From positions 310,001 to 374,000 of the forward strand of contig JAEZZA010000017.1 of NCBI GenBank assembly GCA_023442525.1: 64,000 nucleotides of DNA. Reading direction: 5' to 3'. Under the pieces are notes generated by a model that saw nothing but the letters and a program-made list of their open reading frames with translations, made no database searches and had not been told where the DNA came from. The position numbers and the translations under genes are program-made. Below are positions 45,060 to 55,500 of this stretch, in pieces. How positions within the stretch are numbered: the first letter of the stretch is position 1; each line of letters opens with the position of its first letter. Origin of the DNA: Bacteroidota bacterium (GTDB lineage Bacteria; Bacteroidota; Bacteroidia; Bacteroidales; UBA10428).

Positions 45060-45568
45060 GCGGTAACAGAATAATAGGAGTTTTCCGGGATGAGGAAACA
45101 TTTGAAAAAGCAGTCCACGAGCTGCGTGAATCGTTTGTGGAAATAGAGGATATTTATGCACCTGTCCCGGTTCATCATGCTGTAAGAAATGTTGCCGGAA
45201 GATCACGATTACCTGTACTGGCGTATGTACTGGGTATCCTGTCGATGCTTGTGACACTCTCTTTTCTTTATTACACGGCTGTTATCGACTGGCCCCTCAA
45301 TATAGGAGGAAAACCATCCAATGCATTCCCCTCTTTTATTGTTGTCACACTGGTGATAACCATTTTTCTGGTAACCATACTCAGCCTGCTGGCATTTTCT
45401 GTCAGTGCTAAATTGTACCCAGGCCAGAAAGCGGATGTGTTTGATGAAAGAGCTGTTGATGATAAGTTCATCATTGTGCTTAACCAGGATTCTGTAGCCG
45501 ATGCCGGTGAGAAACTGATGGAAAAGGGCGCCGAAGAAGTGATTCAATATAATAGTAAAAATGAATAA
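45056..45568 (+). CDS. actD: Alternative complex III ActD (DUF3341)
   Basis: 170 aa DUF3341 membrane protein: N-terminal soluble part (RDEETFEKAVHELRES), two membrane helices (about 60-80 and 96-118). Belongs to the ACIII core and may stabilise ActC. It overlaps actC by 4 bp and actE by 8 bp. Confidence 0.93.
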   Translation: MSGNRIIGVFRDEETFEKAVHELRESFVEIEDIYAPVPVHHAVRNVAGRSRLPVLAYVLGILSMLVTLSFLYYTAVIDWPLNIGGKPSNAFPSFIVVTLVITIFLVTILSLLAFSVSAKLYPGQKADVFDERAVDDKFIIVLNQDSVADAGEKLMEKGAEEVIQYNSKNE

Positions 45569-46124
45569 ACGCGTTTCATATTTAATAATTGCCATTTTCA
45601 CGGTCTTTGCAGGATCATCATGCGACCGTGATAAAAACAATCCCGGATACGACTATTTTCCCGATATGTATTATTCCAGGGCGTATGAAACGTACGATCC
45701 GAACCCGGTGTTTGCTGACAGCCAGACTCTTCAGTTGCCTGTAGCGGGAACCATCTCTCAGGAACAGGAATTATATCCTTACGACCGTTCGGAAGAAGGC
45801 ATGTTGAGTGCAGTTTCAATTGTCAATCCGATCAAACCGGACACTGCTGTTCTCTCTCGTGGAAAAATAGTATATCAGACCAAGTGTTCTCATTGTCACG
45901 GTGAGAATGCTGATGGTCAGGGTATATTATTTACTTCCGGGAAATATCCTTTCCCGCCTGCCAACCTTCTTGGTGAAAAGGTTGTTAATAGAACGGACGG
46001 GCAAATGTACCACACCATAACCGTGGGTTATGGCATAATGGAACCCCACGATATTATTGTACGGCCCGACGACCGTTGGAAGGTGATTTTATACATCCGC
46101 AGTCTTCAGGCGAATACCCAATAA
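45561..46124 (+). CDS. actE: Alternative complex III ActE, monoheme cytochrome c lipoprotein
   Basis: 187 aa with a lipoprotein signal (GSSC, Cys at 21) and one class I heme motif, CSHCHG at about 110, with downstream Met in GYGIMEPH as the probable axial ligand. The DMYYSRAYETYDPNPVF start is typical of ActE. Carries electrons toward the oxidase. Overlaps actD by 8 bp. Confidence 0.94.
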   Translation: MNKRVSYLIIAIFTVFAGSSCDRDKNNPGYDYFPDMYYSRAYETYDPNPVFADSQTLQLPVAGTISQEQELYPYDRSEEGMLSAVSIVNPIKPDTAVLSRGKIVYQTKCSHCHGENADGQGILFTSGKYPFPPANLLGEKVVNRTDGQMYHTITVGYGIMEPHDIIVRPDDRWKVILYIRSLQANTQ

Positions 46125-46172
46125 TCATGAAAAAGACATTAAAGCCTGATATATACTTTATTATCATTGATC

Positions 46173-47345
46173 ATGGAACAGCGAATTAAATTTTCAAAGG
46201 TCTTCATGATAATTTGCCTGGCCTGTATTGTAATAGGAGCAGCAGTTCTGATTTCCGGCTTCTTTAATGATCCGGTCAGGGCCTGGGCTAATTTTCTTCT
46301 GGCTGGCTTTTATTTTTTCCTTATCGGCATAGGGGCTACTTTTTTTCTTACCATTCAATATATTACCCGTTCAGGTTGGTCATCCGGGTTCAGGCGCATT
46401 GCCGAGGCCCTGATGCTATATGTGCCGGTTTCAGGCGTGGTTATGTTGTTCCTGTATTTTGGAATCCAATATCTCTATCCCTGGTCCAATCCGGAAGTAA
46501 TAGCTAGTCACGAAATGGTTGCTCATAAATCACCATATATGAATATTCCTTTCTTTATGATCAGGATGGTGATCTTCTTTTCAGTGTGGACCTGGCTCAT
46601 ATATATTATCCGTAAGGCTTCGATAAGGGAAGATAAGGAAGGAGGCATACAGTTCTTCAGGAAGATGGAAGTATATTCGAGGATTTTTATTTTCTTTCTT
46701 GCCATTTCATTCTCTTTACTTGGTTTTGACCTGATCATGTCAGTTGAAGCCGAATGGTTCAGCACTATTTTCGCCCTTAAGAATTTTATTGCCGCATTTC
46801 AGCATGGTACAATCATGGTGTTCCTGGTAATTATTCTTTTAAACCGTAAAGGTTATTTCACTTTCCTGAACGTTTTTCACATACACGACTTTGCACGGTA
46901 TATATTCATGGTTTCCATTTTTTATGGATATTTCTGGTTTTCGCAGTTCATGCTTATCTGGTACGCGAATATTCCCGAGGAGACCATTTATTATGCAGTT
47001 CGTTGGACACAGGAATGGAAAACCTTCTGGATACTGGATATAGTATTTAACTGGGCAGTTCCCTTCTTCATACTTCTTCCGGTGATTACCAGTCAGAAAA
47101 AATGGGTGGTTGCCACCGTGGCCATTATAGTAATGATTGGTCTTTGGATCGATCTGTTTGTTGAAATATTCCCGGCTACGGTGGGTAAAAGTAATATCGG
47201 ATTGATGGAGGCTGGAACATTCCTTGGCTTTGCGGGATTATTTGCCCTGGTTACTTCTTATCATTTGTCAAGGGCATCGCTGGTGCCCGAAAATCATCCG
47301 TTGATCAGCGAAAGCTATCAACATCAGTTTGAATCATATATATAA
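46173..47345 (+). CDS. actF: Alternative complex III ActF, membrane subunit
   Basis: 390 aa from ATG 46173; a TTG two codons earlier is in frame. It is an NrfD-like membrane protein homologous to ActC with about ten helices: PVRAWANFLLAGFYF near residue 30-45, IRMVIFFSVWTW and SVEAEWFSTIFALKNF. The 48-bp gap after actE contains a 20-codon ORF (46127-46189) in another frame, which overlaps the ActF start. Confidence 0.93.
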   Translation: MEQRIKFSKVFMIICLACIVIGAAVLISGFFNDPVRAWANFLLAGFYFFLIGIGATFFLTIQYITRSGWSSGFRRIAEALMLYVPVSGVVMLFLYFGIQYLYPWSNPEVIASHEMVAHKSPYMNIPFFMIRMVIFFSVWTWLIYIIRKASIREDKEGGIQFFRKMEVYSRIFIFFLAISFSLLGFDLIMSVEAEWFSTIFALKNFIAAFQHGTIMVFLVIILLNRKGYFTFLNVFHIHDFARYIFMVSIFYGYFWFSQFMLIWYANIPEETIYYAVRWTQEWKTFWILDIVFNWAVPFFILLPVITSQKKWVVATVAIIVMIGLWIDLFVEIFPATVGKSNIGLMEAGTFLGFAGLFALVTSYHLSRASLVPENHPLISESYQHQFESYI

Positions 47346-47349
47346 CGAG

Positions 47350-48156
47350 ATGAAAACAACAACTATATTACTCACGCTGTTTCTGCTGGTTCAGTCCGGT
47401 GGCCCGGTTTTCTCCTCTGATCCGGCAGACGAAAACGTTGAGATAGGTATTATCGAAAAACTCGACCAGCCGGTCCCCGACGACATCATGTTAACCGATG
47501 AGTCGGGAAACCTGGTTAATATGAAATCGCTTATCGATAAACCTACCATTGTTACGTTTGTATATTTCAATTGTCCCATGCTTTGCTCTCCGTTAATGAA
47601 TGGCCTTTCGGAAGTAATGGACAAAACAGATCTGGTTCCGGGTAAAGATTACCAGGTACTGACTATAGGCTTTAATACTGCCGAGCCTCTTTCTCTGGCT
47701 ATTGCCAAGAAAAAGAATTACGTGAGAAACATGAAAACAAAGGGTGCCGCCGAAGGATGGAAGTTTTTTGTTGCCGACAGTGCGAACGTGGCAAAATCAA
47801 CCGAAGCTCTCGGCTTCAGATTCAAACCTGCCGGCACCGAATTTCTGCATTCCGCGACACTTATTTTTGTAAGTCCTGAAGGTAAGATTACCCGATACCT
47901 GAACGGCACTTACTTTTTGCCATTTGAATTTAAGATGGCTGTGGTTGAATCTTCGAAGGGTCAGGTAGGACCAACTATTAATAAAATCCTTCAGTACTGT
48001 TACGGGTACGATTCACAGGCCCAGCGATATGTGCTGGATGTAACCAAAATTGGCGGTGCCCTCATACTGATTTTACTTGTTGGAGGAGTTATCTGGCTGA
48101 TCGTAAAGAAACCAAATCATAAACTCGCCTCCGAAGGCTCAACAGCCACGGAATAA
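47350..48156 (+). CDS. SCO1/SenC-type copper chaperone for oxidase CuA
   Basis: 268 aa from ATG 47350 (the frame extends upstream only with a TTG). Signal peptide, then a thioredoxin-fold SCO domain with CPMLC at 75-79 and His in FLHSATLIF. A C-terminal helix (about 240-260, ALILILLVGGVIWLIV) anchors it. Delivers copper to the CuA site of subunit II. Placed between actF and coxA. Confidence 0.94.
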   Translation: MKTTTILLTLFLLVQSGGPVFSSDPADENVEIGIIEKLDQPVPDDIMLTDESGNLVNMKSLIDKPTIVTFVYFNCPMLCSPLMNGLSEVMDKTDLVPGKDYQVLTIGFNTAEPLSLAIAKKKNYVRNMKTKGAAEGWKFFVADSANVAKSTEALGFRFKPAGTEFLHSATLIFVSPEGKITRYLNGTYFLPFEFKMAVVESSKGQVGPTINKILQYCYGYDSQAQRYVLDVTKIGGALILILLVGGVIWLIVKKPNHKLASEGSTATE

Positions 48157-48180
48157 TCTGAATTAAAAGTGTCTCATAAT

Positions 48181-49779
48181 ATGAATCAGGAATCGGTAAA
48201 TTATCTAAAGTATCAGGGAAAATATAAAGGCATCCTGGGTTGGATTCTATCAACCGATCATAAGCGGATTGGCTTATTGTATCTCTATACCATTATGTCG
48301 TTTTTCATTATCGGAGCCCTTTTGGGTTTACTGATGAAACTGGAACTTATTGCTCCGGGAAAAACACTGATGGATGCTGAGACGTATAATGCTTTCTTTA
48401 CCCTTCATGGCATTACCATGATTTTTCTGGTAGTGATACCCGGTATTCCGGCCGTGTTTGGTAATTTCTTCCTTCCTATAATGATCGGAGCCAAAGATGT
48501 GGCTTTCCCAAGACTAAACCTTCTATCATGGTGGCTATATGTAGCTGGTGCTGTAATTGCATTAACCTCACAGTTTTTAGGCGACGGACCGCCCGATACG
48601 GGATGGACGTTTTACGCTCCCTACAGCCTGCGAATACCAACCAATGTAGTTTCAGCCGTATTCGGTGCCTTTGTTCTCGGGTTTTCTTCCATTTTAACGG
48701 GTATCAACTTTATTACCACCATTCACAGGATGAGAGCCCCGGGGATGAAATGGATGAAAATGCCCCTGTTCCCCTGGTCGCTCTACGCAACAGGATGGAT
48801 ACAGATAGTGGCCACGCCGATTATTGGAATTACCCTGTTAATGATCATTGCCGAAAGAATTCTGAAGATTGGCTTCTTTGATCCTCAATTAGGCGGTGAT
48901 CCGATACTATATCAGCATTTATTCTGGATCTATTCGCATCCGGCGGTCTATATCATGATCCTGCCGGCTATGGGAGTGATATCGGATATCATACCCACAT
49001 TTGCACGTAAAACCATATTCGGTTACTCGGCAATTGTAATATCTTCCTTTGGAATCGCGTTTGTCGGCTACTTTGTATGGGGTCACCATATGTTTGCGGC
49101 GGGAATGAGTGCCGCGTCAATGTGGATTTTTTCGTTTCTCAGCTTCATTGTCGCTATCCCCAGCGCTATTAAAGTATTCAACTGGGTGGCCACCTTATAT
49201 AAAGGTTCTATAAACGTTCAAACGCCGTTATACTGGGCTCTCTCATTTATTTTCGTATTCATGATCGGTGGTTTGTCGGGACTTTTCCAGGGATCATTGT
49301 CAGTCGACGTCCATCTTACCGATACGATGTTTATCGTGGCACACTTTCATTTTATAGTGTTCGGCGGAACGGGATACGCGTTTATGGCGGCAATTCACTA
49401 CTGGTTCCCTAAAATCTTCGGACGCATGTATGATAAAACCTGGGCAAATACTGGCTTTATCGTGTTTTTCATGGGCTTCGTTGCCCTTTATCTTACCATG
49501 TTCTTCCTGGGAATGAGCGGTCAGCCCAGAAGGTCCTACGATTACTTCCCGCAGTTTCATGGAGGTAATATTATATCATCGATGGGTGCCATCATCATGA
49601 TTTTCGGACTTGCCATTATTATCATTAACCTAATACGGTCGGCCCGTCACGGTGAACCTGCACCTGCCGATCCCTGGGGTGGTAAAACCCTGGAATGGAC
49701 CATTCCCTCACCACCTCCTGTAGAGAATTTTGAAAAAATACCTGAACTGACACATGGACCTTACGATTACTCAAAATGA
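48181..49779 (+). CDS. coxA: Cytochrome c oxidase subunit I
   Basis: 532 aa from ATG 48181. Heme-copper oxidase with 12 helices: FTLHGITMIFLV includes the low-spin heme His; HPAVYIMILPAMG carries the CuB His and the cross-linked Tyr (HPAVY); GHHMFAAG gives the CuB His pair; HFHFIVFGGTGYAF the heme a3 and low-spin heme ligands. Together with the other genes a caa3-type, A-family oxidase. It overlaps coxC by 26 bp if coxC starts at 49754. Confidence 0.97.
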   Translation: MNQESVNYLKYQGKYKGILGWILSTDHKRIGLLYLYTIMSFFIIGALLGLLMKLELIAPGKTLMDAETYNAFFTLHGITMIFLVVIPGIPAVFGNFFLPIMIGAKDVAFPRLNLLSWWLYVAGAVIALTSQFLGDGPPDTGWTFYAPYSLRIPTNVVSAVFGAFVLGFSSILTGINFITTIHRMRAPGMKWMKMPLFPWSLYATGWIQIVATPIIGITLLMIIAERILKIGFFDPQLGGDPILYQHLFWIYSHPAVYIMILPAMGVISDIIPTFARKTIFGYSAIVISSFGIAFVGYFVWGHHMFAAGMSAASMWIFSFLSFIVAIPSAIKVFNWVATLYKGSINVQTPLYWALSFIFVFMIGGLSGLFQGSLSVDVHLTDTMFIVAHFHFIVFGGTGYAFMAAIHYWFPKIFGRMYDKTWANTGFIVFFMGFVALYLTMFFLGMSGQPRRSYDYFPQFHGGNIISSMGAIIMIFGLAIIIINLIRSARHGEPAPADPWGGKTLEWTIPSPPPVENFEKIPELTHGPYDYSK

Positions 49780-50401
49780 GAATACCATAGTACCGGTAGT
49801 CATGGAACATGAACACCGCGACGACCATGCCTCACGCATAGGCATGTGGTTGTTTATTTTTACTGAACTGATCCTGTTCTCAGGATTATTTGTAGTGTTC
49901 TCCGTGTTTCGGTACAAGTATTCCGAAGCCTTTAGCATTGCCGGCAAGGAACTGGATGTAACCCTGGGCACCATTAATTCCATAATATTATTGTTCAGCG
50001 GAATGACCATGGGAACTGCATTTCTGGCAACAAGGAACGGGGATAAAAAACTATCCCTGGGTATGTTATTCCTGACCGTCGTACTCGGTTTGGTTTTTCT
50101 GATAATAAAATATTTTGAATGGGTTGCAAAGTTTTCGCATGGACTGTTCCCCGGATCTGAAGAACTCATTCAACTGAGTCCGGGTGATGTAATGTTTTTT
50201 GGTTTGTATTTCTTTATGACGGGACTACATGCCTTACACCTGTTAATTGGCATAGCATTCATCAGCATCGTACTTTATAAAGTTTATACCGGCAGGATAT
50301 ATACTGGCAACTTTGTTTTGATTGAAAATTGCAGTCTTTACTGGCACATGGTCGATCTCATCTGGTTGTTTTTATTCCCTATCTTTTATCTAATAAATTG
50401 A
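49754..50401 (+). CDS. coxC: Cytochrome c oxidase subunit III
   Basis: 215 aa, five membrane helices. Recognisable by HASRIGMWLFIFTELILFSG and FMTGLHALHLLIG (His in helix), and YWHMVDLIWLFLFP. The start at 49754 overlaps coxA by 26 bp. The in-frame ATG at 49802 (MEHEHRDDHASR) is an alternative. Subunit III supports proton uptake. Confidence 0.95.
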   Translation: MDLTITQNENTIVPVVMEHEHRDDHASRIGMWLFIFTELILFSGLFVVFSVFRYKYSEAFSIAGKELDVTLGTINSIILLFSGMTMGTAFLATRNGDKKLSLGMLFLTVVLGLVFLIIKYFEWVAKFSHGLFPGSEELIQLSPGDVMFFGLYFFMTGLHALHLLIGIAFISIVLYKVYTGRIYTGNFVLIENCSLYWHMVDLIWLFLFPIFYLIN

Positions 50402-50403
50402 GT

Positions 50404-50691
50404 ATGGAAAACAATACAGGAAAATCGAAGGGTTATATGTTGTATCCGGCGACGTTTGGCGCTCTTACGATTCTTACCCTTATTGCTGTTGGTTTAACCA
50501 GGATTCGACTACCTGATGTTGCAGCCGTATCTTTGATTCTGCTCATTGCTTGCATTCAGGCTGTGATCGTTTTGTTTTACAATATGCACCTGAAATTTCA
50601 GGAAAAAATTCTGGCCGCGTTCACCGGAGTTATTTTCCTTTTAATATTTCTGACAATAGGTGTAACCCTGGTAGATTATATCACCAAATAA
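50404..50691 (+). CDS. Cytochrome c oxidase subunit IV-like protein
   Basis: 95 aa from ATG 50404, which follows the coxC stop by 2 nt. Three membrane helices with YPATFGALTILTLIAVG and a QAVIVLFYNMHLKFQEK segment, as in the CoxD/COX4-prokaryotic family. A longer frame from 50329 overlaps coxC and is not needed. Confidence 0.9.
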   Translation: MENNTGKSKGYMLYPATFGALTILTLIAVGLTRIRLPDVAAVSLILLIACIQAVIVLFYNMHLKFQEKILAAFTGVIFLLIFLTIGVTLVDYITK

Positions 50692-50701
50692 AATCAGAGC
50701 T

Positions 50702-51634
50702 ATGTTCAGTGGTGTTTCAAATTTCACAAACAGCGTCGACCGGACCACAATGTTCATTTTTAGTATTTCGCTGTTCTTTCTGATCGGTATTTCGGCAGTA
50801 ATGATCTATTTTTTGATCCGTTATAATAAAAAAAGAAATCCGAAGTCTGAACATATCGAAGGCAATATTACCCTTGAGCTGATTTGGATTATCATCCCGC
50901 TCGCCCTGGTAATGGTCATGTTCTTTTATGGCTGGAAAGACTGGAAAATGTTTAAAACTCCACCAAAAGACGCATTTACCATATCAAGCACAGCACGCAT
51001 GTGGAGCTGGTCGTTTGAATATCCTAACGGGAAAATTACCGACACACTTTATGTCCCCCGCGACAAAGCTATCCAGGTGAATGTTAATTCTGCCGACGTC
51101 ATTCATAGTATGTTCATTCCTGCCTTCAGAATTAAGCAGGATATGGTGCCGGGTACTGAGAATTTCCTGTGGTTTATAGCCAATGAAGAAGGCAGTTATG
51201 AGATATTCTGCGCGGAATACTGCGGGTTGCAGCATTCCTATATGACTACCGCAGTTAATGTAATGGCGCCGGAGGATTTCGATAAGTGGTATTCCGATAC
51301 TTCACTTGTGGCGGCAACGCCAGGAACCGGTGGCGCTGTACCCATGCCCGGATTGGGCATATTACGAAGAAATGGCTGTATAGCCTGTCATTCCCTGGAC
51401 GGGTCAAGTATTGTAGGACCAACATTTAAAGGTGTGTTCGGACATGAAGTAACTGTGGTTGTGGATGGAAAAGAACAGAAAGTAACTGTTGACGAAGGCT
51501 ATGTCCGCGAATCCATCCTTGAACCGAATGTTAAAATAGTGAAAGGTTACCAGCGAGGACTAATGCAATCGTACAAAGACCTTCTGACCGACGAGGATAT
51601 TCAGGCAATTACCGATTATCTGAAGACATTATAA
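50702..51634 (+). CDS. coxB: Cytochrome c oxidase subunit II with fused cytochrome c (caa3)
   Basis: 310 aa. Two N-terminal membrane helices (about 16-37, 58-80), a periplasmic cupredoxin domain with CuA ligands CAEYCGLQHSYM (about 171-182) and the conserved ADVIHSMFIPAF, then a cytochrome c domain with CIACH at 226-230. The fused heme domain makes this a caa3 oxidase that can accept electrons directly from ACIII. In this operon subunit II is last, after I, III and IV, which is not the usual order. Confidence 0.96.
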   Translation: MFSGVSNFTNSVDRTTMFIFSISLFFLIGISAVMIYFLIRYNKKRNPKSEHIEGNITLELIWIIIPLALVMVMFFYGWKDWKMFKTPPKDAFTISSTARMWSWSFEYPNGKITDTLYVPRDKAIQVNVNSADVIHSMFIPAFRIKQDMVPGTENFLWFIANEEGSYEIFCAEYCGLQHSYMTTAVNVMAPEDFDKWYSDTSLVAATPGTGGAVPMPGLGILRRNGCIACHSLDGSSIVGPTFKGVFGHEVTVVVDGKEQKVTVDEGYVRESILEPNVKIVKGYQRGLMQSYKDLLTDEDIQAITDYLKTL

Positions 51635-51661
51635 CGTACGATTTGCCGGGATAATTAGTAA

Positions 51662-52513
51662 TTAAACCCTCATTCTGTCAATAATAAGGATTACCAGCAC
51701 TACAATCTGGTAAAGATATAGTGAACCGAAGGCTTTACCGATGTTGAAGGAAATCTGCCTGTTAAAGGTTTCCCGGAAAAAGAATACGATCAGCAGTATG
51801 TTTGCCGTGATAATGGCGGCAGTTAACAATCCTCCCGAGATAATACCAAACAATGGAAAAAACAAGGTTATAAGTGCTGTTCCCAGTGTCCATATGAAAA
51901 CCACAGATTTTACCTGTTCGTCGTTCAGGCTGATGGTAGCAGATTTGAAGCCTGCTTTATCGTAATCGTCTTTGTACTTTAGCAGTAAAAGCAGAAAATG
52001 TGGTATCTGCCATAAAAACAGAAATGCAGCTATAAAAAGTATTTCTTTGTCGATTAATAACCCTCCGGCTGCTGTCCATCCCATAACAGGAGGAACGGCG
52101 CCTGTAACCGCTCCGACGATTACAACAAACGGAGTTCGTTTCTTTAAGGGAGTATAAACTGCGTTATACCAGAAAATATTAAAAAGACCAAGTAAGGCAG
52201 TCAGCGGGTTGGTAAGCAGGTATAATACTATGGTTCCGGCAACACCACTGACAAGTGCAATGAGCAGACTTTGTACAGGTGTAATCAATCCCATTGGGAT
52301 CGGACGATTCCGGGTTCTTTGCATCAGAGCATCCTGCTTGCGTTCCTGGTATTGATTCAAAACAGTTGCGGCACATGCCAGCATCAGAACACCGGTAAAA
52401 ACCCATACAGCACCGAAATCGAAACGGCCTTCATGAAATACATAACCGGCCACAGCGGAAAAAGCAATGGCAGATGACATATTCATCCGGGTAAGTTTTA
52501 TTAGTGTTTTCAT
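51662..52513 (-). CDS. ctaB: Protoheme IX farnesyltransferase (heme O synthase)
   Basis: 283 aa UbiA-family enzyme making heme O from heme B for the oxidase. The NQYQERKQDALMQRTRNRP motif stands for the usual N-D-x2-D-x3-D-x2-M-x-R-T-x2-R-P; here the first Asp is replaced. The second Asp-rich region is KYKDDYDKAG. Seven to nine membrane helices. Last gene of a three-gene minus-strand operon, 4 bp after the ResB-CcsA stop, convergent with coxB (27 bp gap). Confidence 0.93.
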   Translation of the reverse strand: MKTLIKLTRMNMSSAIAFSAVAGYVFHEGRFDFGAVWVFTGVLMLACAATVLNQYQERKQDALMQRTRNRPIPMGLITPVQSLLIALVSGVAGTIVLYLLTNPLTALLGLFNIFWYNAVYTPLKKRTPFVVIVGAVTGAVPPVMGWTAAGGLLIDKEILFIAAFLFLWQIPHFLLLLLKYKDDYDKAGFKSATISLNDEQVKSVVFIWTLGTALITLFFPLFGIISGGLLTAAIITANILLIVFFFRETFNRQISFNIGKAFGSLYLYQIVVLVILIIDRMRV

Positions 52514-52517
52514 TTGT

Positions 52518-55500
52518 TCAGTTCAGAATGGGCCCTTTCATGGACTCACCTGATTTGGTAACTGATTTTTCATGTTTTTGTTGAAACAATCCGGCAATTA
52601 ATCCGGCTTTTTTCAGTCTTCGCTGATTTTCCCATGCAAGTAAAGCAACCAGACCCACGATTGCAATTGTATAATATACAAAAGGCGGAACAGGGAGCGG
52701 ATCACCCTTGGCGTAGGAATGTAATCCTGAAAGATAGTAATTTACTCCAAAATAGGTCATTATAATAGTGCTGAAACTAAGGAGAGCAAAAAGGTTGAAA
52801 CTAAAGTTACCTTTCAAACCCGGTACCAGCCTCATGTGTGCAACAAAAGCATAAACTAGGATTGAAACCAGGGCCCATGTTTCTTTCGGATCCCATCCCC
52901 AGTAACGTCCCCATGATTCATTTGCCCATACTCCCCCCAGGAATGTCCCGATGGTAAGCATATATAAGCCTACAATTAATGTCATTTCGATTATAATGGA
53001 TAATTCAGTGATCATTCTCCCGGTTACCACCTGGTTTTTACGGTTCTGAACAATCATCAGCAGCAGGTTGGTAAAAGCCATCAGAGCTCCCATGGCCAGA
53101 AAGCCGTAACTGGCTGTAATGATGGCAACATGTATCAGCAACCAGTATGATTTTAATACGGGCACCAGATTGGTTATTTCAGGGTCCATCCAGTTGAGAT
53201 GAGCAACAAAAAGTATCAGCCAGGCCAGAATTGCGGTAACCGACAGAGCTATTTGTGATTTTGATGAAAACAGTATACCTGCCAATACCGTTGCAAACGA
53301 AATATATACGAGTGCTTCGTAACCGTTACTCCATGGTGCATGGCCTGATATGATCCAGCGGGCAATTAAGCCCGTAAGATGCAACACAAATAATACATAA
53401 ATAAGAAACCGGCCTGTGCGGAATGCAGGCCTGATATTTAAGCGATGATAAAAAACCGATACAAACTGTAATATCAAAAGCAGCATACCTATTAACCCGT
53501 ATGCATTTCCAATCCGGTCGAACAGGTTCATCCGGTTGTATAGTATTTCCAATCTGATCCTGAAATCGGATGGAATGACTTCACTGCCAAAATTTCGTTG
53601 GAATTTATGAATTGCAGACAAGGCATCGCCGGGAGTCATCAGCATTTGCACGCTTTTATCGCCGGATAAACTCCGGATGTAAAGTGGAATAATTGATGAA
53701 GTGAAAATGGAATCGTTTTCGGAGAAAACACCTGCTTGATTAACCGGAGAATACCATGAATGCCGGGGATCGTTGGCTGCTGGAAAAATCCTCAGCAGAT
53801 TTCCGGTATATATCTGGTAACAGAGGTTAATTCTTTCATCAATTCGTATTACTTCCGTATCGAAGGTTGAACGTGCTGCCGGTTTTTTCTGGTAAGCTTC
53901 ATTCACATATGGACCGAGGATATAAGGATTTTCGGGAGAATTAAAATTAAACGCGGAAGCAAAGGATACTCTGGATTCCTCGGATTGCAATAGTTTTTTT
54001 ATACCCGGATGCCCTACCCTTATCATGGGAACGTCCTGCCAGAAATCAGGCCAGGCCAGCATCCCCAGTAATACCTGATCGGGATTTTGTCCTAGTACAG
54101 ATGTTTTCCCGCTTACTTTTCGCATCAATTCAGAACTCAACGTATTTACAGGCTTAATCCGGCCACCCGGATCCTGAATAAGCAGTTCACCAAAGGCAGC
54201 AGCATGGCTGGCATCAATATGCACGCTATCGGGAATCTGTGAATTACTGTTAGCTATTGGAATTACCAGAAGAACGACAGCTGCGAGGATCTGATTACCC
54301 GATTTCCTGAGATATTTCAATTCTGATGACAGTTTACGGAAGCGACTGTTCCGGTTTAACAAACTGAGGATTATTCCTGCCGCAAGCAGCAGATAACCGG
54401 CATAAGTGATCAGTGTTCCGGCCAGATCACGATTGACTGAAAATACCGTACCTTTTTCATCTGTGTCGTATGACGACTGATAAAACCGGTAACCTCTGTA
54501 TTTTAAAACGTTATTCATATATACCCGCCGGTTTTCGTTCACCCCGGCTTTCTGATCATTCAGTACGATCCTGCTCTCGAACCATGATGGACTGTTTGAT
54601 CCGGGATAGCGTTCGAGAATAAACCCGGTAAGATGCAGTTGAAAAGGAACCGGTACAACTATGGAGCCGAATGAAATATCTATGGATGCTCCATCAAGCT
54701 GTAAGTTTACAGGTTCATTCAAGCTATTTTCGGTGGCAAAATAGCGTATGGTTCGGGATTGATTGCCTGAGCTCACCCTGATCAATACAGCATCAGGCAT
54801 TTCTTCGGAACTGCTGTTCTCATCCGGTTTCACCGTAATTGTACCCGACTGAAGATAACTGCCGGGAACAGCCAGAAGGCCGTTAAAATTATACAGCATC
54901 ATAAGCCTTAACGGATGGTATCTTCCCTTGCTAAGCGTATCTGTTGTTCCGGTCGACATTTGAGTAACCGTAAAATCGAAAGGACTTCGGATATACAAAC
55001 CGGTGTCTCCGGAGAGGATATTCACACCGTTATCATTTAATATATCATTAAGTGAAAAGGTCATGTCACTAAACATCCGGGGAGCGTTGGATGTCACAAC
55101 TATGTTTTGACGGCCTTGCGAGCCGGAAACGATCCACTCGATTACAGGAACTCCCGAAGCATCGGGAATTGCGCTTTCAATGGCATCCGGTACTATATTG
55201 AGGCATTCAGCGGTAAATTCCCTGTTACCCGCATGAACATTCAGCTTATGGTAATTACGGGAAAGTGAGGAAAAGTGTACCTTTTTGCTTGCTCCGTTTT
55301 CCTCACCGTTCAGATTAACCGACATGGTGAAATAGTTATCACTGCTCACAATCTGGCCGGATGAATGACCTTCACGAATGTGCATATAACCCTCAAAACC
55401 AAAAAAGCGGGTAACTGCAGCTCCGGTTAGAATAAGTAAAAAAGCCAGGTGAAAGGCAAAAATGGTGAGCTTTTCCCTCCGGTACAGTCTGGCAGATATT

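Noticed and set aside
46127..46189. 20-codon ORF between actE and actF
   Set aside because: It overlaps the actF start and has no supporting homology; perhaps translational coupling, but cannot be supported.
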